This document shows positions 33,912 to 42,689 of a stretch of DNA of 64,000 bases, piece by piece. The notes under the pieces were generated by a model. That model was not told the DNA's origin. It searched no databases and was given only the letters and a program-made list of their open reading frames with translations. Made by a program: the position numbers and the translations under genes. The stretch is from contig NZ_VJZZ01000014.1 of NCBI RefSeq assembly GCF_009659535.1, positions 104,562 to 168,561 of the forward strand. The letters run 5' to 3'. Each line of letters begins with the position of its first letter. The stretch's first letter is position 1. The stretch comes from Aggregicoccus sp. 17bor-14 (GTDB lineage Bacteria; Myxococcota; Myxococcia; Myxococcales; Myxococcaceae).

Positions 33912-34186
33912 GCCGCGCCATGGCCCCGCTCTTCGACACGCTCGCGCTGCTCGCCTCGATGGCGGGGCTCGCCTGCGCGCTCGCGGGGACGGCGGCGCGC
34001 GCGCCCCGCGCCGGGCTCGCGATGATGCTGGACCTGTGGGTGGCGGCGGGGCTGCTGCGGCTCGCCGGGGCGCCGGACTGGCGGCGGGTGCTCGCCGCCG
34101 CGCTGCTGGTGCTGGTGCGCAAGCTGGTCACGCGGGCACTGGCCCGCGCGGCGCTGCGGGCCCACTTGCATCCGGGAGGCCACTGA
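33908..34186 (+). CDS. Small membrane protein, 92 aa
   Basis: A short hydrophobic protein with two or three helices (LFDTLALLASMAGLACALAG; AMMLDLWVAAGLLRLAGA; WRRVLAAALLVLVRKLVTRA). The GTG at 33908 overlaps the DUF1622 stop by four bases; an ATG at 33920 is the alternative start. The coupling suggests the two small membrane proteins form a complex. I recognise no family. The FNT channel gene starts 36 bases later, so all three may be one transcription unit. Confidence 0.72.
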   Translation: MSRAMAPLFDTLALLASMAGLACALAGTAARAPRAGLAMMLDLWVAAGLLRLAGAPDWRRVLAAALLVLVRKLVTRALARAALRAHLHPGGH

Positions 34187-34222
34187 AGCCGGGGGCTTCC
34201 CCGGAAGGAGCGGCGAGGGCGC

Positions 34223-35104
34223 ATGGCGCAAGACGAGAAGGGCAGCTCGCAGGAGCCGAAGGAGCCCGCGGACGCGGACGAGGCGGCCGAGCGCGAGGCG
34301 CAGGAGGACCACCCGCGCGAGGCGGCGCAGAAGAGCTACCACACGGTGCTCGAGCAGCTCATCTCCCAGGCGGAGGAGGAGCTGCAGCGCCCGGTGCTGG
34401 CGCTCGCGCTCTCCAGCCTCTCGGCGGGGCTGGACCTGGGCTTCGGGCCGCTCGCCATGGCGGTGCTGCGCACGAAGTTCAGCGGCGTGTGGCCCGAGCC
34501 CACGGTGGAGCTCGGCGCGGCGGCGCTCTACGCGCTGGGCTTCGTGTTCGTGGTGCTCGGGCGCTCGGCGCTCTTCACCGAGCACACCACCTCCGCGGTG
34601 CTCCCGGTGTTCGCGGGGCGCGCGAGCGTGGGGCAGCTGCTGCGGCTGTGGGGCGTGTGCTACGCGGCGAACCTGGTGGGCGCGGCGATCATCGCGGCCG
34701 CGGGCGCCTGGCTCGGCCCCGCGCTCGGAGTGGCCGAACCGCAGGCCTTCGGGCACATCGCCGGGAAGCTGGTGCACCCCACCAGCGGCGTGCTCTTCGC
34801 GAGCGCGGTGGCGGCCGGCTGGCTCATGGGGCTGCTCAGCTGGCTGGTGACGGCGGGGCGCGACACGGTGAGCCAGACCTTCTTCGTCTTCCTCGCCACC
34901 TTCTTCATCGGGCTGCTGGGGCTGCACCACTGCATCGCCGGCACCATCGAGGTGCTGCTCGGCGTGTTCAGCGGCGAGGGTGCGAGCCTCGCGGGCTACG
35001 GGCGCTTCCTGCTGCTCGCCACGCTGGGCAACATCCTGGGCGGCTCGGTGTTCGTGGCGCTGCTCAAGTACGGCCACATCCGCGGCGCGGCGCGCGCCAG
35101 CTGA
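34223..35104 (+). CDS. Formate/nitrite transporter (FNT) family channel, 293 aa
   Basis: A membrane channel of the FNT family, which carries formate, nitrite or related anions as a pentamer. An unusual acidic, charged N-terminus of ~50 residues precedes six helices; FTEHTTSAVLPVFAGRASVG and the broken-helix segments are typical, and the His of GLHHCIAGT near residue 233 matches the conserved channel His region. It is most like YfdC-type members, which also have a charged N-terminus. The ligand is unknown. GGAAGGAG lies upstream of the ATG. Confidence 0.9.
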   Translation: MAQDEKGSSQEPKEPADADEAAEREAQEDHPREAAQKSYHTVLEQLISQAEEELQRPVLALALSSLSAGLDLGFGPLAMAVLRTKFSGVWPEPTVELGAAALYALGFVFVVLGRSALFTEHTTSAVLPVFAGRASVGQLLRLWGVCYAANLVGAAIIAAAGAWLGPALGVAEPQAFGHIAGKLVHPTSGVLFASAVAAGWLMGLLSWLVTAGRDTVSQTFFVFLATFFIGLLGLHHCIAGTIEVLLGVFSGEGASLAGYGRFLLLATLGNILGGSVFVALLKYGHIRGAARAS

Positions 35105-35286
35105 GACACCCCGTGCAGGCGGGCAGGCGCAGCGAGCGCTGCTGCCTCTGCCCCCCGCAGGGCAGGGGAGGAAGCAGGCCCGTCGGCAGGCCACCCTTCC
35201 GTGGGCCGTGGCGGGCGCCCACCTTGCTCCCGCCACCCGTACAAACCCGTATGGGCTTTCACACCCCGTTCCAGGAGAACCACCCC

Positions 35287-36180
35287 ATGAAGCGTTCCCT
35301 CCAGGCAGCCCTCCTCGCCGGCTCTCTCGCCCTCGGCACCTCCGCCTTTGCCCAGAGCGACTCTGCCTCCGCGCAGGGCCAGATGAAGGGCCAGGCCAAC
35401 AAGATGGAATCCAAGGCCGACAAGTCGATGGACAAGTCGATGAAGGAGATGAAGGGCGCCACGAAGGGCATGGCCGAGCACATGGGCTTCATGATCCCCA
35501 CCGACGCCAAGGCCTTCATGGAGCGCCTGCACTTCACCAACCAGTCCGAGATCAAGGAGGCGAAGCTCGCGCAGCAGAAGAGCCAGAACGCGGACGTGAA
35601 GAGCTACGCCCAGCAGATGGAGCAGGAGCACACCCAGGCGGACCAGAAGCTCATGTCCTACGCGCAGAGCAAGGGCATGAAGCTCGCGGACATGCCCAAG
35701 CCCATGAACGACATGGAGAAGAAGGCCATGGCGGCCCACAAGGCCACGATGGAGGAGCTGGAGGCGATGCAGGGCACGCCCTTCGACTCCAAGTACCTCG
35801 CCACGCAGGTCGCCGCGCACGACATGGCGATCGGCAAGGTGATGGCCGCGCAGGCCGAGATGAAGAGCGCCGACGCGCAGATGACCCAGATGCTCAGCGA
35901 GCTCTCGCAGAAGCTGCCGATGCACCGGCAGATGGCCTACGCGGCGCTGGGCAAGCTCGGCTCGCAGATGAAGATGGGCGCCACGGGCGGCAGCGGCTCG
36001 GACTCCTCCTCCGGCAGCGCGAGTGACACCTCCAGCACCGGCGGCAGCGGCTCGGGCTCCATGAGCGACACCTCGGGCACCGGCGGCGCGGGCAGCATGA
36101 GCGACACGGGCAGCAGCACCGGCAGCAGCATGAGCGACACCTCGGGCACCGGCGGCAGCGGCACCAGCGACTCGCAGTAG
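35287..36180 (+). CDS. DUF4142 domain exported protein with Ser/Gly/Thr repeats, 297 aa
   Basis: The signal peptide MKRSLQAALLAGSLALGTSA ends in FAQ. A Met/Lys-rich stretch (MKGQANKMESKADKSMDKSM) leads to a DUF4142 domain (about residues 75-225: FMERLHFTNQSEIKEAKLAQ, ADVKSYAQQMEQEHTQADQK). DUF4142 proteins are periplasmic, helical and ferritin-like in outline, with unknown function. The last ~65 residues are low-complexity repeats of SMSDTSGTGG type. The ATG follows GGAG. It is convergent with rtcB, with a hairpin between. Confidence 0.88.
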   Translation: MKRSLQAALLAGSLALGTSAFAQSDSASAQGQMKGQANKMESKADKSMDKSMKEMKGATKGMAEHMGFMIPTDAKAFMERLHFTNQSEIKEAKLAQQKSQNADVKSYAQQMEQEHTQADQKLMSYAQSKGMKLADMPKPMNDMEKKAMAAHKATMEELEAMQGTPFDSKYLATQVAAHDMAIGKVMAAQAEMKSADAQMTQMLSELSQKLPMHRQMAYAALGKLGSQMKMGATGGSGSDSSSGSASDTSSTGGSGSGSMSDTSGTGGAGSMSDTGSSTGSSMSDTSGTGGSGTSDSQ

Positions 36181-36198
36181 TGCTGCACGTCTCTCTCG

Positions 36199-36224
36199 CC
36201 TCTCCCTCCTTCGCGAGGGAGAGG
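36199..36224. terminator. Hairpin between the DUF4142 gene and rtcB
   Basis: CCTCTCCCTC and GAGGGAGAGG form a perfect 10-bp stem with loop CTTCGC between two convergent genes. It is a relative of the CCCTCTCCC palindromes elsewhere in the window. Confidence 0.6.
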
Positions 36225-36235
36225 GGACGGGCGCG

Positions 36236-37606
36236 CTAGTCCGCGCCCTTGATGCAGGCGATGGGGCGCAGGCGCTGGTGCACGCGCGCGAGCCCCGCCG
36301 CCTCCACCGCCTCGAGCACGTCGTCGAGGTTCTTGTAGCAGGGGCCGCTCTCGTCGAGCGGCGTCGTGCGGGTGCTGAGCAGGATGCCCGCCTCCTGCAT
36401 GCGCCGGTCGGTCTCGCCCTGGCTCAAGCTGCGCTTCGCCTCGGCGCGGCTCATGCGGCGGCCTGCGCCGTGGTTCACCGAGTGGATGCTCTTCTCGCTG
36501 CCAGCTTCGGCGAAGAGGATGGCGCTGCCGGTCTCCATGGAGCCGGGGATGAGGATGGGGTGGCCGGTGCCCGCCCAGGTGGTGCCGCGCAGCGCCGGGT
36601 GCCCCGCGGGAAAGGCGCGCGTGCTGCCCTTGCGCGCCACGAAGCGCCCCGCCTCCTTCTGGATGAGGTTGTGCGAGATCTCGTAGTAGATGTCCGCCGT
36701 CCCGCCGAACACCTCCTCGAGCGCCGCGGCCACCGCCTCGCCGATGATCAGCCGGTTCGCGACGGCGAAGTTCGCGGCCATGTTGTGCAGGTTCCAGTAG
36801 TCGCGGCCCATGCGGCTGTCCGCGTCCAGCCACACGAAGTCCTCGCTGTGGCGGCGCAGGCCGAGCGCGTGCGCGCCCTCGATGAAGAAGTGCTTCGCGA
36901 TGTTCCAGCCGAAGCCGCGGCTGCCGGTGTGCAGCATCACCCACACGTGGCCGTCCTGGTCCACCTGCATCTCGGTGAAGTGGTTGCCGCCGCCGAGCGA
37001 GCCCAGCTGCTCGCGCTTGCCCGCCGCGCGCTCGGGGATGTCCACGCGGTCGTCCTCCACCGGGAGGAAGTCGCGCTCGGTGGTGCTGTTGGTGCGGCCC
37101 AGCGCCTTGGCGCCGTGGCGCACCACCTCGGCGAAGGTCTTCGCGCTCACGCTGCGCTGCTTCTGCACGCGGCTCGCGCCCACGCCCACCGCGATGCGCT
37201 TCGTCACCTCGTCGATCCACCGGCGCCGCTTCTGCGCGTCCGCCACGTCCTCGGCCATCAGCGTGGTGCGCAGCTGCACCATGCCGCAGCCGATGTCGTA
37301 GCCGGCCGCCGTGGGCAGCAGGATGCCCTCCGTCTCCACCGCCGTGCCGATGGGCACCCCGTAGCCGAGGTGGCAGTCCGGGGTGACGGCCACGCGGGTG
37401 ACACCCGGGAAGGAGGCCGCGTTCACCACCTGGTCGAACACGCTCTCCTCCAAGCCCTGCGGGCCCGGCAGGCCCGGCGCCTCCGGCCCCTCGCCGAAGA
37501 GCAGCTTGTCGGTGAGGAACAGGTCCGCGTGCACCTTCATCGTCTTGGTGCGCGGCAGCACCCAGTGCCCCTCGCCCTGCCGCTCCAGGGTCTCCTTCCA
37601 GCCCAT
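36236..37606 (-). CDS. rtcB: RtcB family RNA-splicing ligase, 456 aa
   Basis: A GTP- and Mn-dependent 3'-phosphate/5'-OH RNA ligase. Metal-binding residues are in TPDCHLGYGVPIGT, AGYDIGCGM and LGGGNHF; the guanylated His is in SVNHGAGR. Length agrees with the family (400-480). Residues 1-30 (MGWKETLERQGEGHWVLPRT) resemble RtcB2-type paralogues rather than the archaeal form. The open frame runs well upstream but is Arg/Pro-rich, so I use the ATG at 37606. No archease or rtcA gene is adjacent. It probably repairs cleaved tRNA or other RNA. Confidence 0.95.
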   Translation of the reverse strand: MGWKETLERQGEGHWVLPRTKTMKVHADLFLTDKLLFGEGPEAPGLPGPQGLEESVFDQVVNAASFPGVTRVAVTPDCHLGYGVPIGTAVETEGILLPTAAGYDIGCGMVQLRTTLMAEDVADAQKRRRWIDEVTKRIAVGVGASRVQKQRSVSAKTFAEVVRHGAKALGRTNSTTERDFLPVEDDRVDIPERAAGKREQLGSLGGGNHFTEMQVDQDGHVWVMLHTGSRGFGWNIAKHFFIEGAHALGLRRHSEDFVWLDADSRMGRDYWNLHNMAANFAVANRLIIGEAVAAALEEVFGGTADIYYEISHNLIQKEAGRFVARKGSTRAFPAGHPALRGTTWAGTGHPILIPGSMETGSAILFAEAGSEKSIHSVNHGAGRRMSRAEAKRSLSQGETDRRMQEAGILLSTRTTPLDESGPCYKNLDDVLEAVEAAGLARVHQRLRPIACIKGAD

Positions 37607-37956
37607 GCGCGCCTCTTGGTTCAGGTTCGGGTTCCGGCGGTAAGTCTTGCCCGCCGCCTCTGTACAACCTGCAGCCTCGGGCGCGCGCGCGGAGGCCCCG
37701 GGCGGCGCCTCCCGCGCCCCTGCGGGCCCGCGTGCCCGGCGTACCCCCAGGCGGCCGGGCACGCTCCGGGGCGGGAGACGTCCGCTGCCAGTCGTGGCGC
37801 GCCCCTCCGCTGTCCGCCACCGGACCCCGCGCGCCCCCGGCCCCGGCCGCCCCCGCCGCCCCGCGGCTACGCCCCCCGGGCCGGATTGCCGGCGGCATTG
37901 CGCATGCACACACCTGACGCACGTGGGGAGTTGGGGCGGGGACGGAGGGCAGGAGC

Positions 37957-38361
37957 ATGGGCTGGTTTGGTGGAGCAGTGATGGTGGCGGCGCTCGGAGC
38001 GGCGTCGCCCGTGGCGCTGGAGCGGACGCCGGCCGCCGCGCCCGAGGTCTCGCAGCAGGAGACCGCGGCGCTGGAGGCCGCGCTGGTGGATGCTTCGACC
38101 GACGCGCCGGCCGCTGCGCCCCAGGCGGAGGCCCCGGCACAGGTCGCGCAGGCGGACGAGCTCGCTGCCGCGGCGATGAGCTACCCCTCCTCGGTGTGCA
38201 AGAAGAAGCGCGTGGATGCCTGCGGCTGCCACCACGTGTACGGCGTGCGCCACTGCCACCCGGACCGCCGCAGCAAGCACTGCGAGGCGCTCGCGAGCAT
38301 CGGGGCGCCCTGGCTGCAGACCGAGCCGCTCGATCTCGCGGACGCGCTCGCGCAGCGCTAG
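37957..38361 (+). CDS. Exported Cys/His-rich hypothetical protein, 134 aa
   Basis: A signal-like N-terminus (MGWFGGAVMVAALGAASPVA) precedes an Ala/Glu/Pro-rich, probably disordered linker of about 50 residues. The C-terminus contains a compact Cys/His cluster, CKKKRVDACGCHHVYGVRHC, followed by HPDRRSKHCEALA, with five cysteines and five histidines in ~30 residues. This could bind metal or form disulfides; I recognise no family. The ATG is preceded by AGGGCAGGAGC. It converges with the glycosyltransferase gene. Confidence 0.65.
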   Translation: MGWFGGAVMVAALGAASPVALERTPAAAPEVSQQETAALEAALVDASTDAPAAAPQAEAPAQVAQADELAAAAMSYPSSVCKKKRVDACGCHHVYGVRHCHPDRRSKHCEALASIGAPWLQTEPLDLADALAQR

Positions 38362-38380
38362 CCCGCTAGCCCGCCGCGCC

Positions 38381-39535
38381 TCAGCCCGTCTCGCGCGAGC
38401 CGCCCTGCGTCCCGAGCATCGCCGCCACTTCCCGGGCCACCGCGTCGTCATGTGAGGCCGACGGCAGCGGGGTGAGGTCCAGCATCCGGTGCGGCGCCCC
38501 CGGGTGCCCCCAGCGCTCCAGCTCCATGTGCAGGAACAGCGCGAGCGTGGGCGTGCCCACCGCGACCGACAGGTGCATCGGGCCGGTGTTGTTGCACAGC
38601 GTGAGGCGCGCGCCGCCCATCAGGGCCGCCAGCTCGTCCAGGTCCGTGGGCGGCGCGAGCTGCGCGCCCGGCGCCCCGGCCAGCACGGCCGCGGCCACCG
38701 CCTCCTCGCCTGGCCCCCACGTCACCACCGGGAGCACCCCGTGCGCCGCGAGCGCGCGCGCCCCGGCGGCGAACACCCGCGGGTCCACGCGCCGCCAGCC
38801 CATGCGCCCGCCCGGGTTCACCACCGCGTAGGGCCGGCCGCGCAGCCCCGCGAGCAGGGCCGCGGCAGGCGAGCCCTCGCGCAGCCGCGGCGCGCGGAAG
38901 GAGAGGCGGGGGGCGGCGGCCGCCGGGCCCGCGAGGCCGGGCAGGGCGCTGAGGAGGTGCAGCCGCTGCGCCGCCTCGCTGCGGGTGCCCGCGCGCGCCG
39001 GCACCGCCACGTCGTGCAGCAGGCGCACCGGCCACAGCGCGGGGCCCAGCAGCATCGCGCGCGGGGCGACGAGCCGGCTCACCAGCGCGCTGGTGACCGA
39101 GGGCGCGGTCCAGTTCGCGCAGTCCACCACCACGTCGTAGCGCTCGCGCCGCAGCGCGCGCACGCCGGGCGCAAGGGGGCCCAGCCACAGCCGGCGCCGG
39201 TCGAAGGGGCGCACGCGGCGCGCCGCCGGGTGGCCCTCCAGCACGCGCGCCACCTTCTGGTGCACGAGCAGGTCCACCTCCATCGCCGCGCCCTCCGGGC
39301 CTGCGCTGCGCAGCGCCTCGAGCAGCGGCGTGGTGAGCAGGGCCTCGCCCACGCGGTTGTCCGGGCGCACCAGCAGCACGCGCCAGGGGCCCGCGCGCGC
39401 CGAGAGCTGCGCCGCGCGGCGCGCGCGCCCCGGGCGCCACAGGAGCAGCGCGCCCACGAGCGCGAGCAGCTGCTTGGCCAGCAGCTCGAGGCGCTTGAGC
39501 GGGGTGGGAGGGGCGGGGTGCGGGGCAGGGGCCAT
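38381..39535 (-). CDS. Glycosyltransferase family 9 (heptosyltransferase-like), 384 aa
   Basis: A GT-B glycosyltransferase of family 9, which adds heptoses to the LPS core. The N-terminal domain has VLLVRPDNRVGEALLTTPLL, typical of ADP-heptose:LPS transferases; the C-terminal domain has VVNPGGRMGWRRVDPRVFAA and LCNNTGPMHLSVAVGTPTLA, the conserved nucleotide-sugar site (usually NDSGPMH). A hydrophobic N-terminal segment (LAKQLLALVGALLLW) may anchor it to the inner membrane. No other LPS genes are adjacent. The acceptor is unknown. Confidence 0.88.
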   Translation of the reverse strand: MAPAPHPAPPTPLKRLELLAKQLLALVGALLLWRPGRARRAAQLSARAGPWRVLLVRPDNRVGEALLTTPLLEALRSAGPEGAAMEVDLLVHQKVARVLEGHPAARRVRPFDRRRLWLGPLAPGVRALRRERYDVVVDCANWTAPSVTSALVSRLVAPRAMLLGPALWPVRLLHDVAVPARAGTRSEAAQRLHLLSALPGLAGPAAAAPRLSFRAPRLREGSPAAALLAGLRGRPYAVVNPGGRMGWRRVDPRVFAAGARALAAHGVLPVVTWGPGEEAVAAAVLAGAPGAQLAPPTDLDELAALMGGARLTLCNNTGPMHLSVAVGTPTLALFLHMELERWGHPGAPHRMLDLTPLPSASHDDAVAREVAAMLGTQGGSRETG

Positions 39536-39702
39536 GGCGTGCGGGCCTTTTGGCCCCGGCGCGGCGGGCGGGTCAAGCCGCAGGGCACGCGGAGCGCACC
39601 TGCGCCCGGGCCGTCGGGAGGCAGGCAGGCGCGGGGGAGGAGAAAGTGCGCCGGGAGTTCGGGCTAGGCAGGGACGCGGGGTGCGGGGTTAGCTGCCGGC
39701 CC

Positions 39703-40089
39703 ATGCCCATCCAGAAGGTCCTGCTCGTCGACGACGAGGACGACATCCGCACCATCGGCCAGCTCAGCCTCGCGCGCGTGGGCGGCTGGCAGTGCGCGCT
39801 CGCACCCAGTGGGCAGGTGGCGCTCGAGCTCGCGCAGAGCTTCCGCCCGGACCTGGTGCTGCTGGACGTGATGATGCCGGGCATGGACGGGCCCAGCACC
39901 TTCGCCGCCCTGCGCGCGCTGGAGCCCACGCGCGAGGTGCCGATCATCTTCATGACCGCGAAGGTGCAGAAGCACGAGGTGGCGCGCTACCTCGAGCTGG
40001 GGGCGCTCGGGGTCATCAGCAAGCCCTTCGACCCCATGGGCCTGCCCGCGGACATCCGCCGCCTGCTCGCCGCCGCCGGGGGCGCATGA
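39703..40089 (+). CDS. Single-domain response regulator, 128 aa
   Basis: A stand-alone CheY-like receiver with all key residues: Asp10, Asp11 and Glu12 in VDDEDD, phosphoacceptor Asp55 in LVLLDVMMPG, Thr85 in FMTAK and Lys107 in ISKPFD. It has no output domain. Its stop overlaps the ATG of the hybrid kinase (ATGA), so it is made together with that kinase and probably exchanges phosphoryl groups with it or the other kinases of the cluster. It is the first gene of the signalling block. Confidence 0.94.
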   Translation: MPIQKVLLVDDEDDIRTIGQLSLARVGGWQCALAPSGQVALELAQSFRPDLVLLDVMMPGMDGPSTFAALRALEPTREVPIIFMTAKVQKHEVARYLELGALGVISKPFDPMGLPADIRRLLAAAGGA

Positions 40090-42689
40090 GCGAGGCCCCC
40101 GTGCCGCCGCCGCCGCAGTCCGTCCCGCGCCGTCCGCTGCGCCGGCGCGGGGCGCTGCTCGCCGCCGGCTCGCTCGTGCTGCTGTGCGTGCTGTTCTGGC
40201 GCGGGCGCCCCGGGGACACGGCGGAGCACGACCACTACCGCACCCTGCTGCGCGAGCTGCGCGTGCACAGCAGCGACTTCGAGATGCAGGTGCTCGAGAT
40301 GCGGCTGGGCCTGGGCAGCGCCTCGCGAGACCAGCTGCAGGCGCTGCACGCCGAGGCACAGGGCCTGGAGCGCTTCCCGGCCTTCCTGCGCGAGGGGGCC
40401 CGCCGTGACCTGCAGGAGCGCCTGCAGCGCTACCACGCCCGCGTGGACGAGGCCGCGCGCCACTACGAGGCCTTCCGCCAGGTGGACGGCCCCCCGGGAC
40501 AGGCGGACGCGGCGCTGCGCGCGATCGCCGCCCAGCCCCTGAGCCGCGAGGCGGACAGCCTCATCGTCAGCTACCTGCGCCACTACGGCGAGGCGCTCGC
40601 GCGCGCCGAGCGCTTCCGGCTCTACCTCTTCGTCGCGGGGCTGCTGCTGGTCGCCTACGCGCTCTTCGTGCTGCTGCGCCTCAGCCGCGCGAGCGCCCAG
40701 CTGGAGGCGCTCAACAGCGGGCTGGAGGCGCACGTGGCCGAGCGCACGCGCGCGCTGCAGGAGGCCAACGCCGAGCTGCGCGCCGCCGAGACGCGCAAGG
40801 CCGCCGTGCTCGAGGCGGCGCTGGACTGCATCGTCTCGCTGGACGAGCACGGGCGCATCGAGGAGTTCAACCCGGCCGCCGAGCGCACCTTCGGCCACGC
40901 GCGCGCGAGCGTGCTGGGGCGCGACTTCGCCCAGACGGTGTTCCCCCCCGAGGCGCGCGAGCGCGCGTGGGAGAAGCTGGTCACCGGCGTGCTGCTCGCG
41001 GACCTGGGCGAGCTGGGCAGCCGCCAGGAGGTGGTGGGCCAGCGCGTCAACGGCGAGGTGTTCCCCATGGAGCTCACCGTGAGCCGCGAGCGCACCGACG
41101 GCGCGCCGCGCTTCACCGCCTTCCTGCGCGACATCACCGACCGCAAGCAGGTGGAGCGGATGAAGGACGAGTTCGTCTCCACCGTGAGCCACGAGCTGCG
41201 CACGCCGCTCACCTCCATCCGCGGCTCGCTCGGGCTGCTCGAGGGCGGGGTGATGGGCGAGCTGTCCCCGCAGGCGCTCGCGCTGGTGCGCATCGCGCGC
41301 GACAACAGCGAGCGCCTCGTGCGCCTGGTCAACGACATCCTGGACCTGGAGAAGATGGAGGCGGGCAAGCTGGAGCTGCGCCAGCAGCGGCTCGAAGTGG
41401 CGGAGCTCGTCGAGAGCACCCTCGGCTCGCTCGCCCCTGCCGCCGAGCTCGCGCGCGTGCGGCTGCGCGCGCAGGTGACGCCCGGGCTCGCGGTGCGCGG
41501 GGACCCGGACCGGCTGGTGCAGGTACTCACCAACCTCGTCTCCAACGCGGTGAAGTTCTCCCCGCCGGACGGCGAGGTGCTGATCGGGGCGCACGTGGAG
41601 GGCACGCGGGTGGGCTTCAGCGTGCGCGACCAGGGCCCGGGCATCGCGCCCGAGCACCGCGCGCGCCTCTTCGGCAAGTTCCAGCAGCTCGACAGCTCGG
41701 ACACCCGCTCCAAGGGCGGCACCGGGCTGGGGCTCGCCATCTCCCAGGGCATCATGGAGCAGCACGGCGGGCGCATCGTGGTGGACAGCGAGCCGGGCCA
41801 GGGCGCCATCTTCCGCTTCTCGCTGCCGGCCGCCGAGCCCGCGCCCGCCCCGCTGCCCGTGTTCCCCGAGGCGCTGCCGCAGGTGCCCGACGACGGGAGC
41901 CGCCACAGCGTGCTGCTGGTGGAGGACGACGTGGACCTGGGCCACCTGGTGCAGCGGCTGCTCAGCCAGGAGGGCTACCGCGTGCTGCGCGCCCACACGC
42001 TGGCGGAGGCGCGCGCGCTGCTCGCGGTGCGCACCCCGGACGCGGTGCTGATGGATCTGGTCCTGCCGGACGGCGAGGGGCTGGAGCTGGTGGCGCAGCT
42101 GCGCGCGGTGCCCGCCACGGCGGGCGTGCCGGTGGTGGTGGTGAGCGGCCGCGCGCCGGCCGAGGGCGGCGGCCGCAGCCTCCCGCTGCTGATGGACTGG
42201 ATGACCAAGCCCTTCGACGAGGCGCTGCTGCTGCAGGCGCTGCGGCGCGCGGTGCGCGAGCCCGGCGAGGCGCGGGTGCTGGTGGTGGAGGACGACGAGC
42301 CCACCCGCAGCGCCCTGTGCCAGGGCCTCTCGCGCCTCGGCGTCACCTGCCTGCAGGCGGCGGACGGCGTGAGCGCCCTGGCGGCCGTGCGCGCGCAGCC
42401 TCCGGACCTCATCATCCTGGACGTGGGGCTGCCGCGCATGGACGGCTTCGAGGTGGTGGACGTCCTGCGCCAGGGCAAGGGGCGCACCACCCCCCTGCTC
42501 GTCTACAGCGGCAAGGACCTCAGCCCCGAGGACCGCCGCCAGCTCACCCTGGGCATCACCCGCCACCTCACCAAGGCGCGCGTGAGCGACGAGGAGCTGC
42601 TGGGCAGCGTGCGCACGCTGCTGCACGGCCTGCTCGGCGCCGACATGCGCTCTTCCGGGGCAACGCCAACCAAGGGCACTGCGTCATGA
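40086..42689 (+). CDS. Membrane hybrid histidine kinase with two receivers, 867 aa
   Basis: Two membrane helices (about residues 22-40 and 180-200) enclose a ~140-residue helical periplasmic sensor. Then come a coiled coil (LEAHVAERTRALQEANAELR), a PAS domain (about 243-360, CIVSLDEHGRIEEFNPAAER), the HisKA helix with His369 in VSHELRTPL, an ATPase domain (GGTGLGLAISQGIMEQHGGR) and two receivers with Asp657 (VLMDLVLPDG) and Asp779 (LIILDVGLPRMDG). It overlaps the genes on both sides as ATGA. The last receiver probably phosphorylates the Hpt of the next gene product. Confidence 0.95.
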   Translation: MSEAPVPPPPQSVPRRPLRRRGALLAAGSLVLLCVLFWRGRPGDTAEHDHYRTLLRELRVHSSDFEMQVLEMRLGLGSASRDQLQALHAEAQGLERFPAFLREGARRDLQERLQRYHARVDEAARHYEAFRQVDGPPGQADAALRAIAAQPLSREADSLIVSYLRHYGEALARAERFRLYLFVAGLLLVAYALFVLLRLSRASAQLEALNSGLEAHVAERTRALQEANAELRAAETRKAAVLEAALDCIVSLDEHGRIEEFNPAAERTFGHARASVLGRDFAQTVFPPEARERAWEKLVTGVLLADLGELGSRQEVVGQRVNGEVFPMELTVSRERTDGAPRFTAFLRDITDRKQVERMKDEFVSTVSHELRTPLTSIRGSLGLLEGGVMGELSPQALALVRIARDNSERLVRLVNDILDLEKMEAGKLELRQQRLEVAELVESTLGSLAPAAELARVRLRAQVTPGLAVRGDPDRLVQVLTNLVSNAVKFSPPDGEVLIGAHVEGTRVGFSVRDQGPGIAPEHRARLFGKFQQLDSSDTRSKGGTGLGLAISQGIMEQHGGRIVVDSEPGQGAIFRFSLPAAEPAPAPLPVFPEALPQVPDDGSRHSVLLVEDDVDLGHLVQRLLSQEGYRVLRAHTLAEARALLAVRTPDAVLMDLVLPDGEGLELVAQLRAVPATAGVPVVVVSGRAPAEGGGRSLPLLMDWMTKPFDEALLLQALRRAVREPGEARVLVVEDDEPTRSALCQGLSRLGVTCLQAADGVSALAAVRAQPPDLIILDVGLPRMDGFEVVDVLRQGKGRTTPLLVYSGKDLSPEDRRQLTLGITRHLTKARVSDEELLGSVRTLLHGLLGADMRSSGATPTKGTAS

